Shown: positions 45,067 to 55,175, counted from the stretch's first letter. The stretch is 64,000 bases of DNA from Kineosporiaceae bacterium SCSIO 59966 (GCA_020881835.1 CP052876.1:2108001-2172000), one strand, 5' to 3'. Notes: a model not told the origin generated them from the letters alone. Program-made: numbers and translations.

Positions 45067-45438
45067 GTGCACGTCCTCGTCGTCGACGCCGCGAACGTCG
45101 TGGGCAGCCGGCCGACCGGCTGGTGGCGCGACCGGGCCGGTGCCGCCGCCCGTCTGCACGCGTCCCTCCTCGCGGCGGACCTCGACACGAACCTCGTCGT
45201 CCTGGTGCTCGAGGGCGCCGCCCGCGCCGGGCAGGCCGAGGGCACGGTGGGCCGGGTGCGCACGGTGCACGCCGAGGGCTCCGGGGACGACGCGGTCGTC
45301 GCGACCGTGCACGAGCACGGCGCCGGCGGGGACGACGTGACCGTGGTGACCGCCGACCGCGGACTGCGCGAACGGGTCACCGCCGCGGGCGGCACCTGCG
45401 TCGGGCCCTCGTGGCTGCTGGACCGACTGCCGGAGTGA
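45067..45438 (+). CDS. NYN/PIN-like domain protein
   Basis: A 123-residue single-domain protein. VLVVDAANVVGSRP (residues 3-16) holds the first Asp and Asn of the NYN nuclease-like site. The acidic pair in GSGDDAVVATV (about 72) and VTVVTADRGLRERV (about 90-103) complete a PIN-like acidic set. Related YacP-type proteins are RNA-processing factors, but many short actinobacterial members have unknown roles. Its promoter is shared with the Co/Ni importer. The bcp gene follows after 26 bp. Confidence 0.75.
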   Translation: MHVLVVDAANVVGSRPTGWWRDRAGAAARLHASLLAADLDTNLVVLVLEGAARAGQAEGTVGRVRTVHAEGSGDDAVVATVHEHGAGGDDVTVVTADRGLRERVTAAGGTCVGPSWLLDRLPE

Positions 45439-45451
45439 CGCCGCGAGCGCC

Positions 45452-45457
45452 TAGGCT
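45452..45457 (+). promoter_or_regulatory. -10 hexamer TAGGCT for bcp
   Basis: TAGGCT ends 7 nt before the ATG at 45465. Confidence 0.5.
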
Positions 45458-45464
45458 GGCGAGC

Positions 45465-45935
45465 ATGACCGAACGACTCCAGGTCGGCGACCCGGCGCCG
45501 GACTTCACCGCGCCCACCGCCGACGGCGGCACCTTCACCCTCTCGGAGCGCCGCGGCCGGCACGTCGTGGTCTACTTCTACCCGGCGGCGATGACCCCGG
45601 GGTGCACGACCCAGGCGTGCGACTTCCGCGACAACCTCGGCTCCCTGCAGGCGGCCGGCTACGACGTCGTCGGGGTCTCCCCGGACGAGCCGGCCAAGCT
45701 GACGCAGTTCGCCGAGCAGGAGGGCCTGACCTACCCGCTGGTGTCGGACACCGACCGGGCGGTGATGACCGCCTACGGCGCCTACGGGGAGAAGACCTCC
45801 TACGGCAAGCCGACCACCGGCGTGATCCGTTCGACCGTGGTCGTCGACCCGGAGGGCAAGGTCGAGCTGGCGCAGTACAACGTCAAGGCCACCGGGCACG
45901 TCGCGAAGCTCCGCCGGGACCTCGGGCTGGACTGA
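45465..45935 (+). CDS. bcp: Thioredoxin-dependent peroxiredoxin, Bcp/PrxQ type
   Basis: A 156-residue peroxiredoxin that reduces peroxides using thioredoxin. The peroxidatic Cys is in MTPGCTTQACDFRD (about residue 46), and the Cys five residues later is the resolving Cys of atypical 2-Cys PrxQ enzymes. GVSPDEPAKLTQFAEQEGL and the GVIRSTVVVDPEG strand follow in the usual order. The ATG at 45465 is supported by the -10 hexamer. Confidence 0.96.
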   Translation: MTERLQVGDPAPDFTAPTADGGTFTLSERRGRHVVVYFYPAAMTPGCTTQACDFRDNLGSLQAAGYDVVGVSPDEPAKLTQFAEQEGLTYPLVSDTDRAVMTAYGAYGEKTSYGKPTTGVIRSTVVVDPEGKVELAQYNVKATGHVAKLRRDLGLD

Positions 45936-45954
45936 CGGCCCTCGCCCGGCCGAC

Positions 45955-46036
45955 GCGGGAGTGGTGTAACTGGCAGCCACGCAAGACTTAGGATCTTGTG
46001 CCTTCGGGCGTGCGGGTTCGAGTCCCGCCTCCCGCA
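45955..46036 (+). tRNA. tRNA-Leu (anticodon TAG)
   Basis: A class II tRNA. The acceptor GCGGGAG (45955-45961) pairs with CTCCCGC (46029-46035). The anticodon stem is CAAGA/TCTTG with loop CTTAGGA (TAG), the variable arm is TGCCTTCGGGCG, and the T-arm contains GGTTCGAGTCCC. The discriminator is A; CCA is not encoded. Confidence 0.97.
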
Positions 46037-46048
46037 CCGACCAGCCGG

Positions 46049-47599
46049 TCACCCGAGCACGGTGACGGTGACCGAGTGCCACCCGGACGCGCCGTCCGGG
46101 ACGGGGTCGACCCGCTCGGCGGTCTGCGTCTCACCGGTGCCGTCGGTGGCCCGCACGCGCAGCGTGTGGCTGCCCGGGGTGGCGTCCCACTCCAGCCGCC
46201 ACTGACGCCAGGAGTCGACGTCGTGCTGCGCGGCCAGCTGCGCGGCCACCCACGGCCCGTCGTCCACGCTGACCTCGACCCGCTCGATGCCGCGGGTCTG
46301 GGCCCAGGCGACGCCGGCGACCACCACCGGCCCGGGCTCCAGCCTCGCGGACGGCCGCGGGACGTCGATCCGCGAGGCGGTCTTGACCGGCGCCCTCTCG
46401 GCCCAGCCCCGGTCGGTCCAGTAGGCGGTGGCGTCCTGGAACCTGGTGACCTCGAGGTCGACGACCCACTTCGTCGCCGAGACGTAGCCGTACAGGCCGG
46501 GCACCACCATCCGCACCGGGTAGCCGTGCTCGAGCGGCAACGGCTCACCGTTCATCCCGACGGCCAGCAGGGCCTGCGGGCTGCTCATCAGCACGTCGAG
46601 CGGCGTCGAGGCGGTGAACCCGTCCACGCTTGTCGACAGCACCATGTCGGCGTCCTGGTCGGGCCGGGCCCGGTGCAGCAGCTCGCGGACCGGCAGCCCC
46701 AGCCAGCGGGCGTTGCCGGCCAGGTCCCCACCGACCGGGTTGGAGACACAGGTGAGGGTGATCCACTCCTCGACGAGGTCGGAGGCCACCAGGTCGTCGA
46801 AGGAGATCTCGACCTCCCGCTCGACGAGGCCGTGCACCCGGAGCCGCCAGTCGCGCGGGTCGACGTGCGGCACCGCCAGCGCGGTGTCGATCCGGAAGAA
46901 CTCGGCGTTCGGCGTCTGCCACGGCGTGATACCGGCCACGTCCAGGGTCACGGCGTCCGTCGGAGTGGCCGCCGCCCGCGCCGGCGGCGGCAGGTCCAGC
47001 GCCGCGCGGGTGGCGCTGACGTCGCGTGCGGAGCGTCCCACCAGGCGCCCGACGACCCCGCCCGTGGCCGCGGCCAGCACCGTGACCCCGACCGCGGTGA
47101 GGAAGGAACGACGGGCCGCGGCCGGCGTCGTCCGGCTCTGGGCGTCGCGGCGGGAGTCGGCCCCCGTGGCCAGCCGGTCGACGAGGCGCACCAGGACGAC
47201 GGCACCGACGGCGACACCGGCCAGGCTCGGCAGCGCGTCGAGCGTCCCGGCCGCGGGGCGGGTCGTCGCCGCGACGACGGCCACGACGCCCAGCAGCGCG
47301 ACGACGGCCACCCCCGCCCACCGCCGGCGCAGTGCCACCACCCCGGCCAGGGCGGCCAGCGCCGCCACGACGACCCCCATGCCGACGAACAGCGCGACCT
47401 TGTCGTTCGTGCCGAAGGCGGAGATGGCGACGTCCTTGAGCCACGAGGGCGTCACGTCCACGAACGCGTCCCCGACGACCAGCAGCGGCGCGGTGGCCGG
47501 CGAGATCACCGCCGCCAGCACCTCGGCGACACCGAGCGCGAGCCCACCGGACGCCAGGCCGGCGGCGGCGGCGAGCGGCCACGGAGCGGTGGCTCTCAT
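46049..47599 (-). CDS. Membrane-anchored sulfite oxidase-like molybdoenzyme
   Basis: A 516-residue protein. The N-terminal region (about 1-140) has four or five hydrophobic helices, and a further helix with a twin-Arg-like RRSFLTAVGVTVLAA (about residue 163) leads to the extracellular part. The molybdopterin domain contains GLVEREVEISFDDL, the Mo-binding Cys in TCVSNPVGG (about residue 283), and GYPVRMVVPGLYGYVSAKW-like sequence. The C-terminal Ig-like Mo-co dimerisation domain (RIDVPRPSARLEPGPVVVAG onward) completes the sulfite-oxidase plan. No haem domain is present. The substrate may be sulfite or an organic oxide; the nearby molybdate importer would supply the metal. Confidence 0.88.
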   Translation of the reverse strand: MRATAPWPLAAAAGLASGGLALGVAEVLAAVISPATAPLLVVGDAFVDVTPSWLKDVAISAFGTNDKVALFVGMGVVVAALAALAGVVALRRRWAGVAVVALLGVVAVVAATTRPAAGTLDALPSLAGVAVGAVVLVRLVDRLATGADSRRDAQSRTTPAAARRSFLTAVGVTVLAAATGGVVGRLVGRSARDVSATRAALDLPPPARAAATPTDAVTLDVAGITPWQTPNAEFFRIDTALAVPHVDPRDWRLRVHGLVEREVEISFDDLVASDLVEEWITLTCVSNPVGGDLAGNARWLGLPVRELLHRARPDQDADMVLSTSVDGFTASTPLDVLMSSPQALLAVGMNGEPLPLEHGYPVRMVVPGLYGYVSATKWVVDLEVTRFQDATAYWTDRGWAERAPVKTASRIDVPRPSARLEPGPVVVAGVAWAQTRGIERVEVSVDDGPWVAAQLAAQHDVDSWRQWRLEWDATPGSHTLRVRATDGTGETQTAERVDPVPDGASGWHSVTVTVLG

Positions 47600-47642
47600 G
47601 TCGATGACGCGCCCCGGGGCCGCTCGGGGGCTGCTCCTCTCC

Positions 47643-48274
47643 TCAGACGACCACGCCGAGGGCTCGCGCCACGTGTGGCGCGAGCGCCCGGAACGCCTGC
47701 CCCCGGTGGCTGATCGCGTTCTTCTCCGCCGGGTCCAGCTCGGCGCAGGTCCGCCGGTACCCCAGCGGAGTGAGCACGGGGTCGTAGCCGAAACCGCCGT
47801 CCCCGCGCGGCGCGCGCTCGAGGGTCCCGACCAGCCGGCCGTGCTCGACGTGCTCCTCGCCCTGCGGCGTGACGAGCGCGGCGGCGCAGACGAACGCGGC
47901 ACCGCGGTGGACGTCGGGGACGTCGGAAAGCTGGGCGAGCAGCAGCCGCAGGTTGGCCTCGTCGTCCCCGTGCCGGCCCGCCCACCGGGCCGAGAACACC
48001 CCGGGAGCCCCGCCGAGGACGTCGACGGTGAGGCCGGAGTCGTCGGCGACGGCCGGCAGCCCGGTCCGCTCGGCGACGAACCGCGCCTTGAGCAGCGCGT
48101 TCTCGGCGAACGTCACACCGGACTCGACGACGTCCGGCAGGTCGTACGCGTCCACCCCCACGACGTCCCGCTCGACGTCCAGGTCTGGGGCGTGCCGGCC
48201 GAGCGCCTCGGTGAGGATGGCCCGCAGCTCCACGATCTTGCCCCGGTTGCGAGTGGCCAGGACGAGCCGGGGCA

Positions 48275-48275
<1 letters not shown>
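47643..48275 (-). CDS. rdgB: Non-canonical purine NTP pyrophosphatase (RdgB/HAM1)
   Basis: A 210-residue enzyme that hydrolyses ITP, dITP and XTP to monophosphates, keeping them out of nucleic acids. Motifs: LVLATRNRGKIVELRAIL (nucleotide-binding start, residue 4), ESGVTFAENALLKAR, AVADDSGLTVDVLGGAPG, GFGYDPVLTP and CAELDPAEKNAISHRGQA. The ATG overlaps the rph stop by one base (TGATG), the common rph-rdgB operon order. Confidence 0.96.
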
Positions 48276-48994
<719 letters not shown>

Positions 48995-49002
48995 GAACCC
49001 CG

Positions 49003-49008
49003 AGCGTA
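49003..49008 (-). promoter_or_regulatory. -10 hexamer TACGCT for rph-rdgB
   Basis: On the minus strand TACGCT ends 8 nt before the ATG at 48994. Confidence 0.45.
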
Positions 49009-49024
49009 ACGGCCCACCCGCGGG

Positions 49025-49088
49025 CGATCTCTGGAGGCTTTCCGGGGTCTCGGAGGCCTCGGAGACCCCGGAAGACCTCCAGAGATCG
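49025..49088. terminator. 64-bp near-perfect palindrome, probable terminator
   Basis: Arms 49025-49051 and 49062-49088 pair at 25 of 27 positions (core CCGGGGTCTC/GAGACCCCGG), and the loop itself contains the palindrome GAGGCCTC. It lies between the end of the MBL gene and the rph promoter, both on the minus strand, so it probably ends the clpS-DUF2017-murI-MBL transcript. There is no T-tract. Confidence 0.7.
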
Positions 49089-49111
49089 AGGTCGGACGAC
49101 GCGGGGGCGGG

Positions 49112-49897
49112 TCAGACGTCGAGGACGGCGCCGGGGTGGGCGAGCTCGAGCGGGCCGTCGTAGACCGCGCGGGCGTCGGCGAGGGCCCGGGCGGGGTCGT
49201 TCCAGGCCGGCAGGTGGGTGAGCACGAGGCGACGCGCGCCGGTGCGGGCGGCGACCTGGCCGGCACGCCGCCCGGTGAGGTGGATGCCGCGGACGCCGTC
49301 GTCACGGCCCTCCTCGAAGGCGGCCTCGGCGAGCAGCAGGTCGGCGCCGGAGGCCAGGACGTCGAGACCAGGGCAGTCGTCGGTGTCGCCGGTGTAGGCG
49401 AGCACCCGGGTGCCGCCGTCCGGGCCGGGGCCCTCGACGCGCAGCCCGTACGCCTCGACCGGGTGGCGCACCGGGTACGGCGTGATCGTCAGCGGGCCGA
49501 CCCGGACCGGCGTCCCCGCGGTCCACTCCCGGACGGCGAGCTGGCGGCCCATCCCGGTCCCCTCGGGCCGGCCGTACGCCTCGGCGATCCGCTGCTCGGT
49601 GCCGGTCGGCCCGTGGACCGGCACCTGCACCGAGCCGCCGCGCTCAGGGTCGTAGCGCAGCGCCACGTACAGACCGCACAGGTCGGCGAAGTGGTCGGGG
49701 TGCAGGTGGCTGATGAGGACCGCGTCGAGCTCGGTGAGCCGGGTGTAGCGCTGCAGCGGGCCCAGTGACCCGCTGCCGAGGTCGAGGACGACCCGCCAGG
49801 TGCGCCCGGCCGTGTCGTCGGCCTCGACCAGGTAGCAGGATGCGGGCGAGTCGGGGCCGGGGAACGAGCCCGAGCAGCCGACGACCGTCAGCCTCAT
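49112..49897 (-). CDS. MBL-fold metallohydrolase (RNase Z-like family)
   Basis: A 261-residue metallo-beta-lactamase-fold protein. [20 protein letters not shown] (residue 8 on) is the typical N-terminus, the zinc motif HLHPDH is at about residue 63-68, the bridging Asp is in [10 protein letters not shown], and the last His is in [12 protein letters not shown]. This branch, found beside murI and rph in actinobacteria, is often called cyclic nucleotide-degrading or tRNase Z-like; the substrate is undetermined. Its start overlaps the murI stop by 4 bp. Confidence 0.88.
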   Translation of the reverse strand: MRLTVVGCSGSFPGPDSPASCYLVEADDTAGRTWRVVLDLGSGSLGPLQRYTRLTELDAVLISHLHPDHFADLCGLYVALRYDPERGGSVQVPVHGPTGTEQRIAEAYGRPEGTGMGRQLAVREWTAGTPVRVGPLTITPYPVRHPVEAYGLRVEGPGPDGGTRVLAYTGDTDDCPGLDVLASGADLLLAEAAFEEGRDDGVRGIHLTGRRAGQVAARTGARRLVLTHLPAWNDPARALADARAVYDGPLELAHPGAVLDV

Positions 49898-50697
49898 ACC
49901 GGCACCGCGACCAGTTCCGCGGCCGGGACGTCCAGCCCGAGGAACCGGCGGGCCAGGGCGGTGAACGCCTCCGGCTCGCCGGTGGTGAGGAAGCGGTGCT
50001 CCGGAGCGGGGAGGCCCTGCGCCCGGGTGAGGCCCTCGCGCACCAGCACCCGGTACACCTCCTGCGCGGTCTCCTCCGCGCTGCTCACCAGGGTGACGTC
50101 CGGGCCCATCACGTAGGACAGGACGCCGGTCAGCAGCGGGTAGTGGGTGCAGCCCAGGACGAGCGTGTCGACGCCTGCGGCCTGTACCGGCGCCAGGTAC
50201 TCGCGGGCCACGTCGAGCACCTCCGGACCGGTGGTCGTGCCCGCCTCGACGAGCTCGACGAACCGCGGGCAGGCCTGGGTCACCACGTCGACGTGGGGGG
50301 CGGCGGCGAACGCGTCCTCGTAGGCGCCGGAAGTCACCGTCGCGGTCGTCGCGATGACGCCGACCCGACCGCTGCGGGTGGAGGACACCGCACGACGCAC
50401 CGCCGGGCGGATCACCTCGACGACCGGCACCGGGTACCGCTCACGGGCGTCGTGGAGCACCGCCGCGCTGGCCGAGTTGCAGGCGATGACGAGCAGCTTG
50501 ACCCCCCGCTCGACGAGCTCGTCGAGGCACTCCAGGGCGAACCTGCGGACCTCGGCGATCGGTCGCGGCCCGTAGGGCTGGCGGGCGGTGTCCCCGAGGT
50601 ACAGGACGGGCTCGTGCGGCAGCTGGTCGATGACGGCCCGGGCGACCGTCAGGCCCCCGAAGCCGGAGTCGAAGATGCCGATGGGTGCGTCCGCCAC
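49894..50697 (-). CDS. murI: Glutamate racemase
   Basis: A 267-residue cofactor-independent racemase making D-Glu for peptidoglycan. The first block is [18 protein letters not shown] (residue 5). The two catalytic Cys lie in [12 protein letters not shown] (about residue 74) and [11 protein letters not shown] (about 186), and [10 protein letters not shown] binds the substrate. The GTG at 50697 ([12 protein letters not shown]) is chosen because it gives the normal N-terminus; the frame is open further upstream. Confidence 0.96.
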   Translation of the reverse strand: MADAPIGIFDSGFGGLTVARAVIDQLPHEPVLYLGDTARQPYGPRPIAEVRRFALECLDELVERGVKLLVIACNSASAAVLHDARERYPVPVVEVIRPAVRRAVSSTRSGRVGVIATTATVTSGAYEDAFAAAPHVDVVTQACPRFVELVEAGTTTGPEVLDVAREYLAPVQAAGVDTLVLGCTHYPLLTGVLSYVMGPDVTLVSSAEETAQEVYRVLVREGLTRAQGLPAPEHRFLTTGEPEAFTALARRFLGLDVPAAELVAVPV

Positions 50698-50768
50698 GCA
50701 GGGCAGGGTAAGCGCTGCGCCGGGTCCGCCCCGCCCTCGCCGGCTGTCGGCTTCGTCACCGCCGCGGC

Positions 50769-51329
50769 TCACTCACCGTCGCTCAGGGCCCCGACGAGTG
50801 TCTCCTGCATCCAGGTGAGGAAGTCGTAGACCGCGGCCAGCCACACCCGCGGGTCGTCGGGGTCGGCGCCGGCGACGACGGCGGGCAGGCGTGCGGCGTC
50901 CTCGTCGGTGCGCAGCCCGAGCCGCTCGGCCAGCACCAGCCGGACGTCGGTGAGGGCGGTGAGCCAGGCCGCCGCCTCGGCGTCGCTGAGCCGCAGCGTG
51001 CGGCCGGACCGCTCGAGCGTGCCGCGCGCCGTCCGCAGCGCCTCCTGCTTGCGGGCCCGCAGGCCGCGCTCGGTGTACCGGCGGAACTCCGCCGCCTGCT
51101 CGGCGTCCTCGCGGGAGGCGTCGGGCAGCAGCCGGCGCAGCGCCGGGTCCGCCGGCGGCGTGGCGTCCTCGCTGATCCCGACGAGCTCGGCGAGCGGGTC
51201 GTCGTCGGCCGTCCGACCGTCGTCCAGCATGTCGTGGACGTCGTCCAGCAGGCGGCCCACGAGGTCGCGCTCGGCGCGCTCGAGGCGGCCCTCGACCCCG
51301 TGCCGGGTGCGGCGGAACCGGCCCGCCAT
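50769..51329 (-). CDS. DUF2017 family protein
   Basis: A 186-residue soluble helical protein with an Arg/Asp-rich composition and no signal or membrane segment. [18 protein letters not shown] (about residue 83) and [19 protein letters not shown] (about 121) are the conserved blocks; [20 protein letters not shown] ends the domain. Function unknown. Its ATG overlaps the clpS stop by one base, an arrangement kept across actinobacteria, which suggests a link to ClpS/ClpCP proteolysis. Confidence 0.88.
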   Translation of the reverse strand: MAGRFRRTRHGVEGRLERAERDLVGRLLDDVHDMLDDGRTADDDPLAELVGISEDATPPADPALRRLLPDASREDAEQAAEFRRYTERGLRARKQEALRTARGTLERSGRTLRLSDAEAAAWLTALTDVRLVLAERLGLRTDEDAARLPAVVAGADPDDPRVWLAAVYDFLTWMQETLVGALSDGE

Positions 51330-51676
51330 CAGGCGGGGGACCTGTCCTGGGAGTAGGTGGCCCACAGGCCGAAGCCGTGCATGGCCTCGGTGTCCCGTTC
51401 CATCTCCTCGCGAGTGCCGGTGGACACGACGGCGCGGCCCTTCTCGTGGACGTCGAGCATCAGCCGTTCCGCGGTGGCCCGGTCGTAGCCGAAGTACGTC
51501 TGGAACACGTAGGTCACGTAGCTCATCAGGTTGACCGGGTCGTTCCAGACGATGGTGACCCACGGGACGTCGGGTGAGACGGTCTCCTGCGAGCGCGGCT
51601 CGTCGAGCTCGACGGGCGCGACTCCCAGGACGACGGGGCCGCTCCTCGCGGTGCACGCTGCGCCGGTCACGCCCAC
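51329..51676 (-). CDS. clpS: ATP-dependent Clp protease adaptor ClpS
   Basis: A 115-residue adaptor delivering N-degron substrates to the Clp unfoldase. The ClpS core reads [20 protein letters not shown] (about residue 38-57, with the Asn-Asp of the N-degron pocket), then [21 protein letters not shown] and the [10 protein letters not shown] end. A 35-residue N-terminal extension precedes the core. GTG starts at 51676 and 51670 are both possible. Divergent from pncB with only 17 bp between. Confidence 0.93.
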   Translation of the reverse strand: MGVTGAACTARSGPVVLGVAPVELDEPRSQETVSPDVPWVTIVWNDPVNLMSYVTYVFQTYFGYDRATAERLMLDVHEKGRAVVSTGTREEMERDTEAMHGFGLWATYSQDRSPA

Positions 51677-51681
51677 GACAA

Positions 51682-51687
51682 TAGATT
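51682..51687 (+). promoter_or_regulatory. -10 hexamer TAGATT for pncB
   Basis: TAGATT ends 6 nt before the GTG at 51694, in the very short gap shared with clpS. Confidence 0.55.
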
Positions 51688-51693
51688 GGCGTC

Positions 51694-52992
51694 GTGACGA
51701 CGGACCACAGCAGCGCCCTGCTGACCGACCGCTACGAGCTCACGATGGTGCAGGCGGCGCTGGAGGCGGGGACCGCCGAGCGGCACTGCGTGTTCGAGAC
51801 CTTCGCCCGGCGCCTGCCGGACACCCGCCGGTTCGGTGTCGTCGCGGGGACCGGCCGGCTGCTCGACCTGCTGGAGGACTTCCGGTTCGGCGACGACGAG
51901 CTCGAGGCCCTGCGGGCGCAGGGGGTCGTGGACGAACGCACCTGCCGCTGGCTGCGCGACTTCCGGTTCACCGGGGACGTCGACGGCTACCGGGAGGGAG
52001 ACGTCTACTACCCCGGCTCACCTGTGCTGACCGTCAGCGGGACGTTCGCCGAGTGCGCGCTGCTCGAGACGCTCGTGCTGTCGGTGCTCAACCACGACAG
52101 CGCCGTCGCCGCCGCAGCCGCCCGGATGGTCGTGGCCGCCGGCGACCGCCCGGTCATCGAGATGGGGTCGCGGCGCACCCACGAGGAGTCCGCGGTCGCC
52201 GCCGCCCGGGCCGCCTACCTGGCCGGGTTCGCCTCGACGTCCAACCTCGCCGCCGGGGCCCGCTACGGCGTCCCCACCGCCGGAACGGTCGCGCACTCCT
52301 TCGTCCTGCTGCACGACTCCGAGACCGACGCGTTCCGTGCCGCGGTCCGGGCCCAGGGCGCGCAGACCACCCTGCTCGTGGACACCTACGACACCCGCGA
52401 GGGCATCCGGCGCGCCGTCGAGGTGGCCGGTCCCGACCTCGGGGCCATCCGCATCGACTCCGGCGACCTCGCCGTGGTCGCCCACCAGGCCCGGGCCCAG
52501 CTCGACGAGCTCGGCGCGCACCGGACCCGCATCGTCGTGTCCGGCGACCTCGACGAGTACGCGATCGCCGCGCTGGCCGCCGCGCCCGTGGACGCCTACG
52601 GTGCGGGCACGTCGGTGGTCACCGGGTCCGGCGTGCCGACGGCCGGGATGGTCTACAAGCTCGTCGAGGTCGACGGCCGGCCGGTGGCGAAACGGTCGTT
52701 GAGCAAGGCGACCCAGGGTGGGCGCAAGGTCGCCGTGCGCCGCCACCGTCCCAGCGGCACCTCCACCGAGGAGGTGCTGCGCTCCCAGGCCCGTCCGGAG
52801 CCGCGTCCCGGTGACCGGGACCTGCAGGTACCCCTGGTGCGCAAGGGGGCACGGGTCGACGACGGGCACGACCTGCGCGCCGCCCGGGAGTTTCACCGCA
52901 CCGCCCGGGTGGCGCTCCCGTGGGACGGGATCAAGCTGTCCCGCGGCGAGCCGGCGATCCCGACGACGCTGATCCCAGCCCCGCAACAGTGA
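51694..52992 (+). CDS. pncB: Nicotinate phosphoribosyltransferase
   Basis: A 432-residue enzyme forming nicotinate mononucleotide from nicotinate and PRPP in NAD salvage. Motifs: [18 protein letters not shown] (residue 8 on), [36 protein letters not shown] (autophosphorylated-His region), [14 protein letters not shown], and [16 protein letters not shown], the phosphoribosyl-binding block. The C-terminal domain with [15 protein letters not shown] is standard. Only 24 bp separate it from pncA. Confidence 0.95.
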   Translation: MTTDHSSALLTDRYELTMVQAALEAGTAERHCVFETFARRLPDTRRFGVVAGTGRLLDLLEDFRFGDDELEALRAQGVVDERTCRWLRDFRFTGDVDGYREGDVYYPGSPVLTVSGTFAECALLETLVLSVLNHDSAVAAAAARMVVAAGDRPVIEMGSRRTHEESAVAAARAAYLAGFASTSNLAAGARYGVPTAGTVAHSFVLLHDSETDAFRAAVRAQGAQTTLLVDTYDTREGIRRAVEVAGPDLGAIRIDSGDLAVVAHQARAQLDELGAHRTRIVVSGDLDEYAIAALAAAPVDAYGAGTSVVTGSGVPTAGMVYKLVEVDGRPVAKRSLSKATQGGRKVAVRRHRPSGTSTEEVLRSQARPEPRPGDRDLQVPLVRKGARVDDGHDLRAAREFHRTARVALPWDGIKLSRGEPAIPTTLIPAPQQ

Positions 52993-53016
52993 GCACGCAG
53001 CAGTGAGGAGCAGACC

Positions 53017-53640
53017 GTGACCGCTCAGAGCGCAGGCACCGCCGGGCTGTACGGGCCCGGGACGGCGCTCGTCGTCGTCGACGTGCAGGTCGACTTCGCC
53101 GACCCCAGCGGCAGCCTGTACGTCGCCGGTGGCGAGGACGTCGTCCCGGTGGTCAACGAGCACGTCGCCGCCGCGCGCGCGGCCGGCTCCCCCGTCGTCT
53201 ACACCCAGGACTGGCACCCGCCGCACACACCGCACTTCGCCACCGACGGCGGCGTGTGGCCGGTGCACTGCGTGCGGGACACCCCCGGGGCCGAGCTGCA
53301 CCCCGACCTGGACGTCGACGGCCCGGTCGTGCGCAAGGGCACCGGTGGCGAGGACGGGTACTCGGGGTTCTCGGTGCGCGACCCGGTCTCGGGCGAGACG
53401 TCCGCGACCCGGCTCGGGTCCATCCTGGCCGAGCAGGACGTGCGGCGGATCGTCGTCGTCGGGCTGGCCGGGGACGTCTGCGTCAAGGAGACCGTGCTCG
53501 ACGGTCGCCGGCTCGGCTACGACGTCGTCGTGCCGCTGGAGGGCACCCGGTTCGTCGAGGTGTCGCCCGGCGACGGCGAGCGCGCCGTCCAGGAGATGCG
53601 CGCCGCCGGGGCTGACGTTCGTGGTGCGGCGGCGCTCTAG
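53017..53640 (+). CDS. pncA: Nicotinamidase
   Basis: A 207-residue isochorismatase-fold amidase turning nicotinamide into nicotinate for PncB. The catalytic triad is visible: Asp in LVVVDVQVDFADP (about residue 21), Lys in VVRKGTGGEDGYSGF (about 109) and Cys in VGLAGDVCVKETVLDG (about 155). The metal-binding block is TQDWHPPHTPHFA. The GTG at 53017 follows a GAGGAGC-like ribosome-binding site. With pncB it forms a two-gene salvage operon. Related mycobacterial PncA activates pyrazinamide. Confidence 0.95.
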   Translation: MTAQSAGTAGLYGPGTALVVVDVQVDFADPSGSLYVAGGEDVVPVVNEHVAAARAAGSPVVYTQDWHPPHTPHFATDGGVWPVHCVRDTPGAELHPDLDVDGPVVRKGTGGEDGYSGFSVRDPVSGETSATRLGSILAEQDVRRIVVVGLAGDVCVKETVLDGRRLGYDVVVPLEGTRFVEVSPGDGERAVQEMRAAGADVRGAAAL

Positions 53641-53667
53641 CGCTCCGCCGCACCACCGTTCTGGCCG

Positions 53668-53707
53668 GAGGCGGCCGGCGGGAGCACACGCTCCCACCGG
53701 CCGCCTC
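53668..53707. terminator. Hairpin terminator between pncA and a small membrane gene
   Basis: An 18-bp stem with one mismatch (53668-53685 with 53690-53707) around the loop ACAC sits in the 85-bp convergent gap and can serve both strands. Confidence 0.75.
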
Positions 53708-53725
53708 GTGCGTCCGACGACCGCG

Positions 53726-53875
53726 TCAGACGCGACCGCGTCGTCCGGTGAAGGAGAGGATCAGCCCGACGACGAGGACGGCGACGCCGAGCCAGATGAG
53801 GATCTCGCCGACGCCGGCGAAGCCGATGACGGCCAGGACGACCCCGACGATGATGAGCAGCAGCCAGAGCGACAC
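53726..53875 (-). CDS. Small two-helix membrane protein
   Basis: A 49-residue protein that is almost entirely membrane-embedded: one helix at residues 3-20 and a second at about 24-42, with a short basic tail (TGRRGRV). A clear minus-strand ribosome-binding site GGGAGG lies 5 nt before the GTG at 53875. Small proteins of this type are frequent in actinobacteria (DUF6131-like); no function is known. Confidence 0.7.
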   Translation of the reverse strand: MSLWLLLIIVGVVLAVIGFAGVGEILIWLGVAVLVVGLILSFTGRRGRV

Positions 53876-53966
53876 GGTTACCTCCCGGAGAGTTGGACAG
53901 CCCCGTACGCCGGCGAGCGTCCCACCTGCTCCGGGCCTGCGCACCTTGACCGTGGACGACCGTCGC

Positions 53967-55175
53967 TCAGCCCTGCGGACCTCGGCCCGACCAGGACCAG
54001 GCGTAGGCGCCGTCGTCGACGGCGACGCCGCCCTCGCCGAGCTCCAGGGGCTTGAACGTGTCGACCATGACGGCGAGCTCGTCGAAGTACTCCTTGCCGA
54101 GCGCCTTCTCCACCGCACCGGGCTGCGGGCCGTGGCTGTGACCGCCCGGGTGCAGCGAGATCGAGCCCTGGCCGATACCGGACCCCTTACGGGCCTCGTA
54201 GTCGCCGCCGCAGTAGAACATCACCTCGTCGCTGTCGACGTTCGAGTGGTAGTAGGGCACCGGGACCGCCAGCGGGTGGTAGTCCACCTTGCGGGGCACG
54301 AAGTTGCACACGACGAAGTTCCAGCCCTCGAACACCTGGTGCACCGGCGGCGGCTGGTGGACCCGGCCCGTGATCGGCTCGTAGTCCTCGACGTTGAACG
54401 TGTACGGGTACAGGCAGCCGTCCCAGCCGACGACGTCGAACGGGTGCTCCGGGTGGACCACGACGCTGCCGACCACGCCGGAGGGGCCGTTGCCGCGGTG
54501 CTTGGTCCAGACCTCGACGTCGGTGCCCTCGACGAGCAGCGGCTCGCTCGGCGCGGTGAGGTCCCGCTCGCAGTACGGGGCGTGCTCGAGGAACTGCCCG
54601 TACCTCGACAGGTACCGCTTGGGCGGGGTGATGTGGCTGTTCGCCTCAATCGCGTACAGCCGCAGCGGGTCCCCGCCGGTGGGCACCCACCGGTGCACGG
54701 TGGCGCGCGGCAGGACGACGTAGTCACCCTGGCGGGCCTCGAGGACGCCGAACATCGTCTCCACCGTCGCGGAGCCGGACTCGACGTAGACGCACTCGTC
54801 ACCGATCGCGTTGCGGTACAACGGACTGGCCTCGCGGGCGACGACGTAGGAGATCCGCACGTCGCTGTTGCCCAGCACGAGCCGCCGGCCACGGACGGCG
54901 TCCACGCCCTCACCGGGCTTCTCGCCGGGGAACAGCTCGTGCAGCCGCAGGTGCCGCGGCTTGAGCGGGTGGTTGGGGGTGGTCGTCAGGTCCGGTAGGT
55001 CCCAGACGCGGGCGTCGACCATCGCCGAGGGGATACCGCGGTGGTAGAGCAGGGAGGAGTCGCTGGAGAAGCCCTCCTCCCCCATGAGCTCCTCGGAGTA
55101 CAGGCCCCCGTCCGGACGACGGAACTGGGTGTGCCGCTTGTGCGGCACCTCCCCCACCCGCTGGTAGTGCGCCAC
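53967..55175 (-). CDS. hmgA: Homogentisate 1,2-dioxygenase
   Basis: A 402-residue Fe(II) ring-cleaving dioxygenase converting homogentisate to maleylacetoacetate in tyrosine degradation. The cupin-like blocks are present: GDECVYVESGSATVETMFG, GDYVVLPRATVHRWVP, and the C-terminal iron site DSDEVMFYCGGDYEAR with SISLHPGGHSHGPQPG. Slightly shorter than the eukaryotic enzyme (445), as usual in bacteria of this branch. The start is GTG 55175 with GGGAGG 6 nt upstream. It is divergent from the operon encoding fumarylacetoacetase, the final enzyme. Confidence 0.95.
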   Translation of the reverse strand: MAHYQRVGEVPHKRHTQFRRPDGGLYSEELMGEEGFSSDSSLLYHRGIPSAMVDARVWDLPDLTTTPNHPLKPRHLRLHELFPGEKPGEGVDAVRGRRLVLGNSDVRISYVVAREASPLYRNAIGDECVYVESGSATVETMFGVLEARQGDYVVLPRATVHRWVPTGGDPLRLYAIEANSHITPPKRYLSRYGQFLEHAPYCERDLTAPSEPLLVEGTDVEVWTKHRGNGPSGVVGSVVVHPEHPFDVVGWDGCLYPYTFNVEDYEPITGRVHQPPPVHQVFEGWNFVVCNFVPRKVDYHPLAVPVPYYHSNVDSDEVMFYCGGDYEARKGSGIGQGSISLHPGGHSHGPQPGAVEKALGKEYFDELAVMVDTFKPLELGEGGVAVDDGAYAWSWSGRGPQG

